From Sphingomonas sp. LHG3406-1 (lineage in GTDB: Bacteria; Pseudomonadota; Alphaproteobacteria; Sphingomonadales; Sphingomonadaceae), in the NCBI RefSeq assembly GCF_029637485.1, contig NZ_CP069128.1, positions 2,202,001-2,266,000 on the forward strand: DNA of 64,000 nucleotides, read 5' to 3'. Below, in pieces: positions 26,930 through 35,521 of the stretch. Under the pieces are notes generated by a model, which had not been told where the DNA came from, made no database searches, and was given only the letters and a program-made list of their open reading frames with translations. Both the position numbers and the translations under genes were made by a program. Each line of letters starts with the position of its first letter. Position 1 is the stretch's first letter.

Positions 26930-28255
26930 ATGAGCGGCACCCTGCTCCCATTTCCCTGGCTCGACCTGGTCCTGATCCTGGCGCTGATCGCGCTCAACGG
27001 CGTCCTGTCGATGAGCGAGCTGGCCATCGTCTCGGCGCGCGAGGCGCGGCTGAAGGCCATGGCCAAGGCCGGCAGCAAGAGTGCGCGTACGGCGCTGACG
27101 TTGGCGGCCGACCCGGGACGGTTCCTGTCAACGGTGCAGATCGGGATCACGCTGATCGGCATCCTCGCCGGCGCCTATTCGGGATCGCGGCTCGGCACAC
27201 CGGTGGCGCAGCGACTGCAGCTGCTCGGCCTGGACGCGGAAACGGCGACCAGCGCCGGCTTTGGCCTGGTCATCGTCCTCACGACCTTCGCCTCGCTGGT
27301 CGTCGGCGAGCTGGTGCCCAAGCAGTTCGCGCTGCGCAGTCCAGAGCCGATCGCGGTGATCATGGCCCGGCCGATGCTGTGGCTGAGCAAGGCGACAGCG
27401 CCGTTCGTCTGGCTGCTCGACAAGACGAGCGGGCTGATCTTCCGCCTGCTTGGCCTCAGCCGCGAGAACCAGAACCAGGTGACCGCGGAGGAGCTTCACC
27501 TGGTCGTCGCCGAAGCCAAGACGGCCGGCGTGCTGGAGGAAAACGAGCGCGCCATCATCTCGGGCATCGTCCGCCTCGCCGATCGCCCGGTGCGCGAGGT
27601 GATGACGCCGCGGACCGAGGTCGACTGGATCGACATCGACTGTTCGATCGAGGAACTGAAGGCGGCGCTGGCCGAAACGCCGCACAGCCGCCTTCCCGTT
27701 GCCGAGGGATCGATCGAGCAGATCGTCGGCGTGGTCCAGACCCGCGACATGCTCGACGCCATGCTGGACGGGAAGCCGATCGACCTTCGCGCCCTGTCGC
27801 GGAAGGCGCCGGTCATCCCCGACGTGATGGACGCCATGGATGCGCTGAGCGTGCTTCGCTCGGCGGAAGTGCCGCTGGCGCTGGTCCATGACGAATATGG
27901 CCATCTCGACGGGATCGTCACGCCCGGCTCGATCCTCGCCGCGCTGGCCGGCGCCTTCGCCAGCGACGTCGAGGACGACGATCCGCCGCTGGTCGAGCGC
28001 GAGGACGGCAGCTGGCTGATCAGCGGCTCGGCCGGTGCCGACTGCCTCGAGGACCGGCTGGGGATCAGGCTTCCGTCCGACCGCGACTTCTCGACGGTGG
28101 CAGGCTTCTCGCTCGCCGTGCTCAAGCATCTGCCCGAGACGGGCGAGAGCTTCGACCATGACGGCTGGCGCTTCGAGATCGTCGATCTGGACGGCCGCAA
28201 GATCGACAAATTGCTGGTTCGCCGCCGGTCTCGCAAGGAAAAGACCGCCGACTGA
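26930..28255 (+). CDS. CNNM/CorC-type membrane protein (hemolysin family, DUF21-CBS-CBS-CorC_HlyC)
   Basis: A 441-residue protein. An N-terminal DUF21 membrane domain (LILALIALNGVLSMSELAIV, LSTVQIGITLIGILAGAYSG, VVGELVPKQFALRSPE) is followed by a CBS pair starting VREVMTPRTEVDWIDIDCSI and VVQTRDMLDAML, with VHDEYGHLDGIVTPGSIL at its end. A C-terminal CorC/HlyC transporter-associated domain follows. Proteins of this class mediate or regulate magnesium (or cobalt) efflux; the hemolysin name is historical. A weak hairpin (CCGAC/GTCGG, then CACTTTTC) at 28258-28283 may end the transcript. Confidence 0.93.
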   Translation: MSGTLLPFPWLDLVLILALIALNGVLSMSELAIVSAREARLKAMAKAGSKSARTALTLAADPGRFLSTVQIGITLIGILAGAYSGSRLGTPVAQRLQLLGLDAETATSAGFGLVIVLTTFASLVVGELVPKQFALRSPEPIAVIMARPMLWLSKATAPFVWLLDKTSGLIFRLLGLSRENQNQVTAEELHLVVAEAKTAGVLEENERAIISGIVRLADRPVREVMTPRTEVDWIDIDCSIEELKAALAETPHSRLPVAEGSIEQIVGVVQTRDMLDAMLDGKPIDLRALSRKAPVIPDVMDAMDALSVLRSAEVPLALVHDEYGHLDGIVTPGSILAALAGAFASDVEDDDPPLVEREDGSWLISGSAGADCLEDRLGIRLPSDRDFSTVAGFSLAVLKHLPETGESFDHDGWRFEIVDLDGRKIDKLLVRRRSRKEKTAD

Positions 28256-28340
28256 TCCCGACTGTTGCAGGTCGGCACTTTTCAGGACCTTTGCGCCGTC
28301 TATCGTCCGCCTTCGAATCACTGCCGGGGGGTGGAACGAC

Positions 28341-30323
28341 ATGAATCGACGTATCGGTATGCTTGGCGCCTTGCTGCTGGGCGCGGCGCTGCCAGTTGGC
28401 TTGGCGGCGCATGCGCAGGGGGCGGGGGCGACCAAGGCCGCGCTGCCGAAGCAGCCGCTCAGCGAGTTCGCCAAGCTGCCGCAGATCGGAAGCCCGCGCC
28501 TCAACCAGAATGCCACCGCCATCGCCGCCCGCATGCGCAACGGCGACGAGCAGGTGCTGACCATCATCCCGCTCGATCAGCCCGGCGCCAAGCCGGAGGT
28601 GATTGCCCGCGACGGCACGTTCGGCAAGCTCGACAATGTGCGGGTGATGAGCTGGCAGTGGATCGATCCGGACAATCTGCTGATCACGATCATGGCTCCG
28701 ACCGATCTCAACGGCGACCGCGTGGATGCGACCCGCGTGCTGAGCTACAACCGGCGAACGAAGCAGCGCACCCTGCTCGGCTGGGACGGGACCTTCCTCC
28801 AGGGCGGCAACGTGTTGTGGATGTCGCGCTCGGGACCACCGCGAATCCTGCTGTCCCGGCTTGCGGCGGGCAGAGGAACCGAGCGCCTCGGCAATCCCGA
28901 AGTGGTCGAGATCGACGTCGCCACCGGCCGTCAGAAGGTGGTGATCCCACCGACCCGCGACGTCACCTCCTGGGCCGCCGACGGCGAAGGCAATGTGCGC
29001 ATGGGCGCCAGCTACAATCGCGACAACGGCCGTACCACCATCCTTTATCGTTCGGGCGGCAGCGGGCCGTTCCGGACGATCATCAAGGAGAAGCAGGAGC
29101 GTTACTCGACCCTGCCGGTGCCGGAAATCTTCCTGCCGGGCGAGAAGGCCCTGGTGGTCAGCCGTCACGAGGGCCGCAACGCCGTCTACGAGCTCGACCT
29201 GAAGACGATGGAGTTGGGGCGCAAGGTCTTCGGAGATGCCAAATACGACGTCAGCGGCATGCTCTCGAACCGGGACGACAATGCGCTGGAAGGCGTGGCG
29301 ATCACCCGCAATCGATCGGAAATGATGTGGTTCGATCCGCTGCTGAAGGAGATCCAGGCGGTTCTGGATGAGACGGCGGGCGGGCCCGGAATGGCCACCC
29401 TCGTGTCGGCCGACGAGTCGCGCAAGAACATCCTGTTCCACGTCGCTCGCCCGGACAGCCAGGGTGGCTACTATCTGTTCAACACCGCCACTGGCGACAC
29501 CAGGCACCTCGGCTGGCTGAACGACGTGATGAAGAATGCGTCGATGAACCCAGTGCGCACGATCAGCTACAAGGCCCGCGACGGACAGACGATCGACGCG
29601 GTGCTCACGCTGCCGCGCCTTCGTCCGGCCAAGGCGCTTCCGCTGATCGTGCTTCCGCATGGCGGCCCGTGGGCGCGCGATGCCGAGCGGTGGGACTTGT
29701 GGTCGCAGCCGCTCGCCGAGCTCGGCTATGCCGTGGTGCAGCCCAATTTCCGAGGCTCGTCCGGCTTTGGCAAGGCCTGGGAGGCGATGAGCGACGGCAA
29801 CTGGGGCATGGCGATGCAGGACGATCTCGACGACAGCGTCCGCCATCTCGCCGCCGAAGGTATCGTCGACGCCAAGCGCGTCTGCGTCATGGGCTGGAGC
29901 TATGGTGGCTATGCCGCGGCCCGCGCCGCCCAGCGCAATCCCGAACTCTACCGCTGCGCGATCGCCGGTGCCGGGGTCTACGACATTCCGCGCATGACCG
30001 CCTACGACCGCAATTACCTCGGTGAATATGGATCCAAATATATCGGCTCGGCCGCCGGCCGACTCGCCGACGTGTCGCCGGCCAGGCATGCGGACAGCAA
30101 GTGGGCGCCGATCCTGATCGTCCACGGCGCCAAGGACCAGCGCGTGCCGGTTGCCCAGGCCCGTTACCTGGTCGACCAGCTCAAGGCCTCGGGCAAGGTC
30201 GACGGCAAGGACTTCAAATATATCGAGCAGCCCAACAACACGCACAATCTGCCGTTCGAGTCGGACCGGCTGCAGTGGCTGGAGGAAGCGGCGAAGTGGC
30301 TGGCGGCGCATAATCCAGCCTGA
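28341..30323 (+). CDS. S9 family prolyl-oligopeptidase-type peptidase, secreted
   Basis: A 660-residue serine peptidase with an N-terminal signal peptide ([20 protein letters not shown]), a beta-propeller region (about 45-390) and a C-terminal alpha/beta hydrolase domain. The catalytic triad is readable: Ser520 in GWSYGGYAA, Asp599 in HGAKDQRVP and His635 in NNTHNLP, with oxyanion element [10 protein letters not shown]. The family cleaves short peptides, often at proline or by dipeptidyl release. The ATG at 28341 gives the signal sequence; the long frame upstream is shadow of the preceding gene. Confidence 0.95.
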   Translation: MNRRIGMLGALLLGAALPVGLAAHAQGAGATKAALPKQPLSEFAKLPQIGSPRLNQNATAIAARMRNGDEQVLTIIPLDQPGAKPEVIARDGTFGKLDNVRVMSWQWIDPDNLLITIMAPTDLNGDRVDATRVLSYNRRTKQRTLLGWDGTFLQGGNVLWMSRSGPPRILLSRLAAGRGTERLGNPEVVEIDVATGRQKVVIPPTRDVTSWAADGEGNVRMGASYNRDNGRTTILYRSGGSGPFRTIIKEKQERYSTLPVPEIFLPGEKALVVSRHEGRNAVYELDLKTMELGRKVFGDAKYDVSGMLSNRDDNALEGVAITRNRSEMMWFDPLLKEIQAVLDETAGGPGMATLVSADESRKNILFHVARPDSQGGYYLFNTATGDTRHLGWLNDVMKNASMNPVRTISYKARDGQTIDAVLTLPRLRPAKALPLIVLPHGGPWARDAERWDLWSQPLAELGYAVVQPNFRGSSGFGKAWEAMSDGNWGMAMQDDLDDSVRHLAAEGIVDAKRVCVMGWSYGGYAAARAAQRNPELYRCAIAGAGVYDIPRMTAYDRNYLGEYGSKYIGSAAGRLADVSPARHADSKWAPILIVHGAKDQRVPVAQARYLVDQLKASGKVDGKDFKYIEQPNNTHNLPFESDRLQWLEEAAKWLAAHNPA

Positions 30324-30481
30324 AGCCTACTGGGCTCGGGCTTCGTATTGCGAGCACGGCGGGGCGATCCACTGATCGGCCAGGGATTGCTTCGCCTTCT
30401 GCTCGCATGACGGCGACCTTCCCTTTTTGCCCCGTCCCGGCTAAGGGCCCGCTCGAAAACGCCCACACACGAAGGATTTGC

Positions 30482-30700
30482 ATGGCCAAGGAAGAACTTC
30501 TCGAGATGCGCGGGCGGGTCGTCGAACTGCTCCCCAACGCGATGTTCCGCGTCGAACTCGAGAATGGCCACGAGATCCTGGGGCACACCGCCGGCAAGAT
30601 GCGCAAGAACCGCATCCGCGTGCTGACCGGCGACGAGGTGCTGGTCGAACTGACCCCCTACGACCTGACCAAGGGTCGCATCACCTATCGCTTCAAGTAG
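30482..30700 (+). CDS. infA: Translation initiation factor IF-1
   Basis: A 72-residue S1-like OB-fold: [20 protein letters not shown], then [20 protein letters not shown] and [16 protein letters not shown]. The sequence and length match IF-1, which blocks the ribosomal A site during initiation. It is followed after 4 bp by maf, heading an infA-maf-RNase-yacG series like that seen in other alphaproteobacteria. Confidence 0.98.
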   Translation: MAKEELLEMRGRVVELLPNAMFRVELENGHEILGHTAGKMRKNRIRVLTGDEVLVELTPYDLTKGRITYRFK

Positions 30701-30704
30701 GCCG

Positions 30705-31277
30705 ATGCGGCTCGTCCTCGCCTCGGCGAGCCCGCGCCGCCTCGACCTGCTCGCGCGGATCGGCGTCGTGCCGGACATCGTGCGCCCCGCCGACCTCGAC
30801 GAGGAGCCGCTCGAGGGCGAACTGCCGCGTCCGCACGCCCTGCGCCTGGCGAGCGAGAAGGCGTCGGCGGTGGCGGCGCTGGAACCGGACGCCCTGGTGC
30901 TCGCTGCCGACACGGTGGTCGCGGTCGGACGGCGCATCCTGCCGAAGGTCGAGGACGAAGCGACGCTGCGCCAGTGCATGGCCCTGCTGTCCGGACGTCG
31001 CCACAAGGTGATGACCGGAGTCGCGCTCGCGGCCCCCGGCGGCAAGCTGCGCACGCGGGTGGTCGAGACGGTCATCGCCATGAAGCGCCTCTCGGCGGAA
31101 GAGATCGACTATTATGCGGGTCATGGCGAATGGCGCGGCAAGGCCGGCGGCTATGCGCTGCAGGGCTATGGCGAGGTCTATGTGCGGTACATGGCGGGCA
31201 GCTGGTCGAACGTCGTCGGCCTTCCGCTCGCCGAGACCCGCCACCTCTTGAAGAGTGCGGGCTATCCGCTTGCCTGA
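30705..31277 (+). CDS. maf: Maf-family nucleoside triphosphate pyrophosphatase
   Basis: A 190-residue Maf protein, which hydrolyses non-canonical or pyrimidine NTPs to monophosphates. The signature is complete: LVLASASPRRLDLL, ASEKASAVAA, VLAADTVVAVG, LLSGRRHKVMTGVAL, and the C-terminal YALQGYGEVYVRYMAGSWSN followed by VVGLPLAE. The ATG is 4 bp after infA. Its 3' end overlaps the start of the RNase-like gene, so the genes are coupled. Confidence 0.95.
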   Translation: MRLVLASASPRRLDLLARIGVVPDIVRPADLDEEPLEGELPRPHALRLASEKASAVAALEPDALVLAADTVVAVGRRILPKVEDEATLRQCMALLSGRRHKVMTGVALAAPGGKLRTRVVETVIAMKRLSAEEIDYYAGHGEWRGKAGGYALQGYGEVYVRYMAGSWSNVVGLPLAETRHLLKSAGYPLA

Positions 31278-32202
31278 CTGGCTCGCCGAGGTGGGCATCG
31301 GCGAGACGCGCTTCGTGCGCATCACGGATGGCGAGATCATCGATGCGCGGATCCATGTCGCTGGCACGCCGCGCGCGGGCGAGCGCCTCAAGGCGCGGAT
31401 CACGAGCGTTCGGCCGCAGGCGATCGCGCTGGCAAACGGCACGGAATTCCTGCTCACCCATGGGGCCGCCGGTCATCCGGAAGGGACCAGTGTCTGGATC
31501 GAGGTCACCCGCGAGCCCATCCCCGGACCCGAGCCGTGGAAGCGCCCGCTTGCACGCGTCGTCGAGGAGGGTGGGGGAGAAGCCGCAATCGTTGCCGAGC
31601 CGCTCGCCTTCCCAAGCCCCTCTGACAGGCTTGAGGCGGCCGGCTGGTCCGACCTTCTCGAAGAGGCACGGAGCGGTATTGTCGGCTTTCCGAGTGGCGC
31701 GCTGCGGATCTTCGTCACGCCCGCCATGACCCTGATCGACGTCGACGGCCCGGGCCGACCCGAGGACCTCGCCCGCGCCGCTGCCAGGGCCGCTGCCGCC
31801 GCCATCCGCCGCCATTGCATCGGCGGTTCGATCGGAATCGACTTCCCGACCGTCAGCGGCAAGGACGCCCGCAGCGCCATCGCCGGGTTGATCGACGCCG
31901 GGCTCGACAAGCCATTCGAGCGGACGGCGGTCAACGGCTTCGGCTTCCTGCAGATCGTCCGCCCGCGCCGCGGGCCCAGCCTGTTCGAGATGGCCGCCGA
32001 ACGGCCCTCCTTCGAAGCGCGGGCTTTGCTGCGACAGGCGGCGTCCCACGTCGGCGCGGTCCGGCTCGCCTGTCATCCGGCCGTCGCGGCGGCGATCCCG
32101 CTCGAGTGGCTGGACCAGCTCGGCCGGCAGATCGGCGGTGCCGTCAGCTTGCGCCCCGACCCATCGCTCGCCATGTCCGGCGGCCATGTCGAACGCGCCT
32201 AA
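31270..32202 (+). CDS. Short ribonuclease E/G-like protein
   Basis: About 310 residues. It keeps an S1-like segment (ITSVRPQAIALANGTEFLL) and the RNase E/G catalytic fold: TLIDVDGPG and GIDFPTVSG hold the two aspartates equivalent to the metal-binding pair of RNase E, and TAVNGFGFLQIVRPRRGPSL matches the following motif. It lacks the zinc-link CPxC region and any scaffold tail. TTG 31270 was chosen because it yields the PDWLAEVGIGETR leader expected in the family; GTG 31255 is in frame and possible. It overlaps maf by 8 bp and yacG by 17 bp. Confidence 0.85.
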   Translation: MPDWLAEVGIGETRFVRITDGEIIDARIHVAGTPRAGERLKARITSVRPQAIALANGTEFLLTHGAAGHPEGTSVWIEVTREPIPGPEPWKRPLARVVEEGGGEAAIVAEPLAFPSPSDRLEAAGWSDLLEEARSGIVGFPSGALRIFVTPAMTLIDVDGPGRPEDLARAAARAAAAAIRRHCIGGSIGIDFPTVSGKDARSAIAGLIDAGLDKPFERTAVNGFGFLQIVRPRRGPSLFEMAAERPSFEARALLRQAASHVGAVRLACHPAVAAAIPLEWLDQLGRQIGGAVSLRPDPSLAMSGGHVERA

Positions 32203-32362
32203 ACCCTGTCCCCTGTGCGGCAAGCCGCCATCGCCCGGCCATGCTCCCTTCTGCAGCCGCGGGTGCAAGGACCGCGACCTCCTGCAGTGGCTCGGCGAAG
32301 GCTATCGGATTCCCGGGCCGCCCGCCGATCCCGGGCTGGACAGCGACGACGAGCGCCGTTAG
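32186..32362 (+). CDS. yacG: DNA gyrase inhibitor YacG (zinc-binding)
   Basis: A 58-residue zinc-ribbon protein: CPLC (Cys8, Cys11) and CSRGC (Cys23, Cys27) form the four-cysteine site, followed by LLQWLGEGYRIPG, all typical of YacG. The family binds GyrB and inhibits gyrase in vitro. It starts inside the 3' end of the RNase-like gene (17-bp overlap) and is followed 45 bp later by tRNA-Phe. Confidence 0.95.
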   Translation: MSNAPKPCPLCGKPPSPGHAPFCSRGCKDRDLLQWLGEGYRIPGPPADPGLDSDDERR

Positions 32363-32407
32363 GGGAGCCGCTCGCAAGGCCGCTCGGCCTGCCCGCGAAG
32401 ACCGTGG

Positions 32408-32483
32408 GCCCAGATAGCTCAGTTGGTAGAGCATGCGACTGAAAATCGCAGTGTCGCTGGTTCGATCCCGGCTCTGGGCACCA
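32408..32483 (+). tRNA. tRNA-Phe (anticodon GAA)
   Basis: A complete 76-nt cloverleaf. Acceptor GCCCAGA pairs with TCTGGGC (32473-32479), the discriminator is A and CCA is encoded (32481-32483). The D arm is GCTCAGTTGGTAGAGC. The anticodon arm is TGCGA-CTGAAAA-TCGCA with GAA reading Phe codons. The T arm contains GGTTCGATCC. It follows yacG and probably shares its transcript. Confidence 0.98.
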
Positions 32484-32651
32484 CTCTTCCCACCACATCC
32501 GCTTCGCCGTTAAGGCACTGTGATTGAACCATTTTTCGCCAGCTTATCGGAAGCTTGCGCGGGACGGGTCGCGGGTCGAAACGCATGTCTCCGTCGTTCT
32601 GATTGTCGGGTTCGCCTGTGCGGATCCCATCCAAAACGCACGGAGAATATG

Positions 32652-33167
32652 ATGCTGAAATTCGCTTTCACGGCGGCGACGCTGATGGCTGGCACGGCCG
32701 CCATGGCCCAGTCGACCGCGCAGCCGACCACCCCGACACCCACACCGGCCCCGATTGCCGGCCCGGCCGCACCGACCAATCCGACTACCCCGGCGATCCC
32801 GGCCGAACCGGGCACGCCCGCGACCCCGGCCTCGCCCGCGACCCCGGCCTCGCCAGCCGACGGCACGGCTGCCGTGCCCGCCACGCCGGCGACGCCTGCC
32901 GCTCCGGCGACGACCACGGGCAACACCGAAACGACTACCACCACCACCGGCGGAAGCGTGATCGACTCAGAGTGGAGCAAGTATGACGCCAACGCGAACC
33001 AGGGTCTCAGCAAGGCCGAGTTCAACAGCTGGATCAAGGCGCTGACGGAAGCCTCCGGCGGCAAGGCGCCGACCAGCGCCTCCCTGTCGACCTCCTTCCG
33101 CAAGGCCGATGCCGACCGCAGCGGCAGCGTCAGCAAGGCCGAACTGACCGCCTACCTCGGTCAGTAA
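32652..33167 (+). CDS. Secreted EF-hand protein with Pro/Ala/Thr-rich linker
   Basis: About 171 residues: signal peptide FAFTAATLMAGTAAMAQ, a low-complexity linker built of PTTP/PATPASP-type repeats (about residues 25-90), and a C-terminal EF-hand pair. The second loop, DADRSGSVSKAE, is canonical; the first, DANANQGLSKAE, has Gln where Gly is usual. It should bind calcium in the periplasm. ATG 32652 is 6 bp from GGAG; the ATG three bases earlier is also possible. A strong hairpin follows the stop. Confidence 0.85.
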   Translation: MLKFAFTAATLMAGTAAMAQSTAQPTTPTPTPAPIAGPAAPTNPTTPAIPAEPGTPATPASPATPASPADGTAAVPATPATPAAPATTTGNTETTTTTTGGSVIDSEWSKYDANANQGLSKAEFNSWIKALTEASGGKAPTSASLSTSFRKADADRSGSVSKAELTAYLGQ

Positions 33168-33174
33168 GCCTCAC

Positions 33175-33210
33175 GAGGGCGCGGCTTCCTCGGGAGGTCG
33201 CGCCCTCTTG
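33175..33210. terminator. Bidirectional terminator between the EF-hand gene and the UV endonuclease gene
   Basis: GAGGGCGCG (33175-33183) pairs perfectly with CGCGCCCTC (33199-33207), followed by TTGATT. It fills the gap between two convergent genes. Confidence 0.7.
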
Positions 33211-33212
33211 AT

Positions 33213-34397
33213 TCATTCGGCCGCCTCGCGCTCCCGTTCGGGCTCTGGCGCCAGGCCGCCCTCGTCCACATCCGCCTCCTCATCCGCGCCGACGCCGCTT
33301 TCCAGCGCCTTCTCCTCGGCGAACAGTTCGTCCGCATCGTCCGGGTAGATACCGAAGCGCGCCGCCACGTCGGGGGCAAAGCGGAGGAGATCGGGGCGGA
33401 GCTTGATGATCGAGACGTCCTTCGCCTTGCCCTCCATCATCACGTCGAACTCAAGCCCCTCAGCCATGCGCATGAAGGTCGCGAACTCGAACGGATTGGT
33501 GAAGTCGCTGTGGCCCGTCCAGATCGGCGGCACGAGCACGGTCTTGACCCGCGCCGTCGCCTTGACCGGCGCCTTGGTCAGTTCCTTCGACCTGCTTGCC
33601 TTGCCGGCCAAAGCGGCTTCGCGCTGCTTGGGCGTGATCTTGCGCTTGAGCTCGCGCAGCTCGGTGCGCGGCGAGGAGAAGTGGATCTTCGGCCGCACGC
33701 CGCCCGGCCAGGTCGCAAGGAAGCGCTCCAGCGTATCGCGCATGTCGAGCCGCTCGGGATTCAGGCACCAGAAGTGCTGATAGTCGAACACGCATGGCAC
33801 GCCGCAACGCTCGGTGATCCACAGCACATCGGCGGCGGAGAAGCGGATGTCGTCATTCTCGAGGACGAGGCGGCGCTTCACATGCTCGGGGCATTGCGCA
33901 TAGCCCTCCAGCCAGCGGGCGCGGCTCGCCTCGCGGTCGTCGTAAACCCCGCCGACATGGGTGACGAGCACCGCTTCGGGCCCGCAGCCCATGCGGTCGA
34001 GCATCTCGGCCTGGCTCGACAGGTCCCAGATCGACTTGCGGGTCAGCTCCGGGTCGGGCGAATTCAGAAGCACGAACTGCGACGGGTGGAAGGACAGGCG
34101 GATGTCGAGTTCGCGCGCCTTCTTCCCGAACGCCGCCAGCTCGGCGTCGCTCTCTTCGACCATCTTGTGGAACTGCGGCATGTCCGGGTGGGTGGCATAG
34201 GGCGCCAGGTCCGACGACAGGCGGTACATGTCGATCTCGACCTTCTTCAGATGGTCGAGGATCTTGTCGACATGCTCGAGGCTGCACTTGAGGTGCGGGT
34301 CCTTCTGCCAGCGGCGGGTGTCGTTGCCCTTGAGGCCGGGCACGCCCATCACCTTGACCGGAAAGCCGAGGCGCAGGGGGCGAGTGGGGTCGGTCAT
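33213..34397 (-). CDS. uvsE: UV damage endonuclease (UvdE/UvsE family) with a lysine-rich insertion
   Basis: A 394-residue TIM-barrel endonuclease that nicks 5' to UV photoproducts. Metal ligands of the family are all present: His104 (SFHPSQF), His147 (THVGG), Glu180 (LEND), Asp205 and His208 (DYQH), His239 (KIHFSS), His296 (GHSDF) and Glu322 (MMEGKAKD). Between His239 and His296 lies an extra stretch of about 44 residues rich in Lys and Ala. The C-terminus (about 353-394) is an acidic tail. ATG 34397 overlaps the DHH gene stop as ATGA, so the two are co-translated. Confidence 0.93.
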   Translation of the reverse strand: MTDPTRPLRLGFPVKVMGVPGLKGNDTRRWQKDPHLKCSLEHVDKILDHLKKVEIDMYRLSSDLAPYATHPDMPQFHKMVEESDAELAAFGKKARELDIRLSFHPSQFVLLNSPDPELTRKSIWDLSSQAEMLDRMGCGPEAVLVTHVGGVYDDREASRARWLEGYAQCPEHVKRRLVLENDDIRFSAADVLWITERCGVPCVFDYQHFWCLNPERLDMRDTLERFLATWPGGVRPKIHFSSPRTELRELKRKITPKQREAALAGKASRSKELTKAPVKATARVKTVLVPPIWTGHSDFTNPFEFATFMRMAEGLEFDVMMEGKAKDVSIIKLRPDLLRFAPDVAARFGIYPDDADELFAEEKALESGVGADEEADVDEGGLAPEPEREREAAE

Positions 34398-35413
34398 GCA
34401 ATCTGCTCCTCTGGAAAGCCGAGATCGGCAACGAAGCGATTCCACAGCGGCACCGGCAGAGCGCCGCCGCTCGCCGCCTTGTGGCCGCTGCCATATTCGC
34501 TGCCCGCGCCTTCGGGCCGGCGCTCGGCGAAGAAGCGGATGAGGTCGTGGCCGGCGCCGGTACGCGCGGCGAAGTGGACCCAGCCGGGCCGATAGGCCTT
34601 GTTGGCGGCGATCACGACCTTGTCCCGCAGCCGCGTTCGCCACTGCTGGGCGATCAGCGGGTGGATCTGGCACGGGCTGTCGAGCGGGATCAGCGCCACC
34701 TCGCCCCGCACCTTGGGCGCGACGCGGCGGGCGACTTCCATCTCGGCCTTCACTTCCTCCTTCGCGGCATGGAGGAGGGCGGTCTCCGGGTGCGCGTCCG
34801 AGAGCAGCTCCTTGGGGCTATTGCACTTCATCAGCAGCGCCAGGGCAGGGGAGGCGTCGGCGCTGGCCGTCCGGCGCGGCGCGTTGACCAGGCTGACCGC
34901 ATTGCGCAGCGCCGTCTTGCCGTAGCGCTTCTGCGCCGCTTCCAGCTCGGGGAAGCCGGCTTCCTCCGCCATGTCGCCGATCAGGCCGAGCGCCGCGAGC
35001 CAGAGCAGGTCGTCCGGGCTCCCGCAGGCCCAGAAGGCGAGCAGGGCGCTGGTCGGCTCGGGCGTGCAGCCGTTACCGCTGATGACCAGTGCCGTGCCGG
35101 GCGTTCCGGTGGGGACATGGTGGTCGAGGAGGCAGGTCGGCGTCCCGGTCAGGATGTCGCCCTCGCGCACGCCGAGGTCGGTGGCGACGATGGCGGCCGG
35201 GCGGCGCTGCTCGAGCTCGGCGCGGACGGCCGGGGTCCAGGGTGTCTCGCCCTTGCCGACCAGCCGCACCTCGGCGCCCGGGAGCGAGCGGGCGAGGATG
35301 GCGACGGCGGCCAGCCCGTCCGCATCGAAATGGCCGAGGATCAGGGGCTTGGCTCCGGCCTCGTCGAGCCAGCGCTCGAACGAGGAGCGGGCGGTGGAAG
35401 CATCGCAGGCCAT
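34394..35413 (-). CDS. DHH/DHHA1 family phosphoesterase
   Basis: A 339-residue DHH-superfamily protein: HFDADG (His28, Asp30, Asp32), ATDLG (Asp78) and LLDHH (Asp96-His97-His98) supply the two-manganese site, and the C-terminal DHHA1 motif reads GSGHKAASGGALP. Relatives include RecJ exonuclease and nanoRNase/c-di-nucleotide phosphodiesterases; at this length it is neither full RecJ nor clearly NrnA. ATG 35413 was chosen; ATG 35449 is in frame with no better ribosome site. It is coupled to the UV endonuclease by ATGA, pointing to DNA-repair or oligonucleotide turnover. Confidence 0.87.
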   Translation of the reverse strand: MACDASTARSSFERWLDEAGAKPLILGHFDADGLAAVAILARSLPGAEVRLVGKGETPWTPAVRAELEQRRPAAIVATDLGVREGDILTGTPTCLLDHHVPTGTPGTALVISGNGCTPEPTSALLAFWACGSPDDLLWLAALGLIGDMAEEAGFPELEAAQKRYGKTALRNAVSLVNAPRRTASADASPALALLMKCNSPKELLSDAHPETALLHAAKEEVKAEMEVARRVAPKVRGEVALIPLDSPCQIHPLIAQQWRTRLRDKVVIAANKAYRPGWVHFAARTGAGHDLIRFFAERRPEGAGSEYGSGHKAASGGALPVPLWNRFVADLGFPEEQIA

Positions 35414-35521
35414 GGCGGGAGAACGAGGCCGGCGCCGCTTCGCTCCCATGGCTGGACGATGGACCAGCCCCCCAGGGAACAAGAAGTTGCTTCCGGCCCG
35501 TCTTCTCGCCCACAAGAGCGA

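Noticed and set aside
28122..30311. A 729-codon minus-strand frame opposite the S9 peptidase gene
   Set aside because: Shadow frame; the plus strand has a complete catalytic triad and signal peptide.
32760..32930. Short repeated CCCGCGACCCCGGCCTCG-like units suggestive of a minisatellite or CRISPR-like array
   Set aside because: They encode the Pro/Ala/Thr linker of the EF-hand protein in frame; no spacers or cas genes are present.
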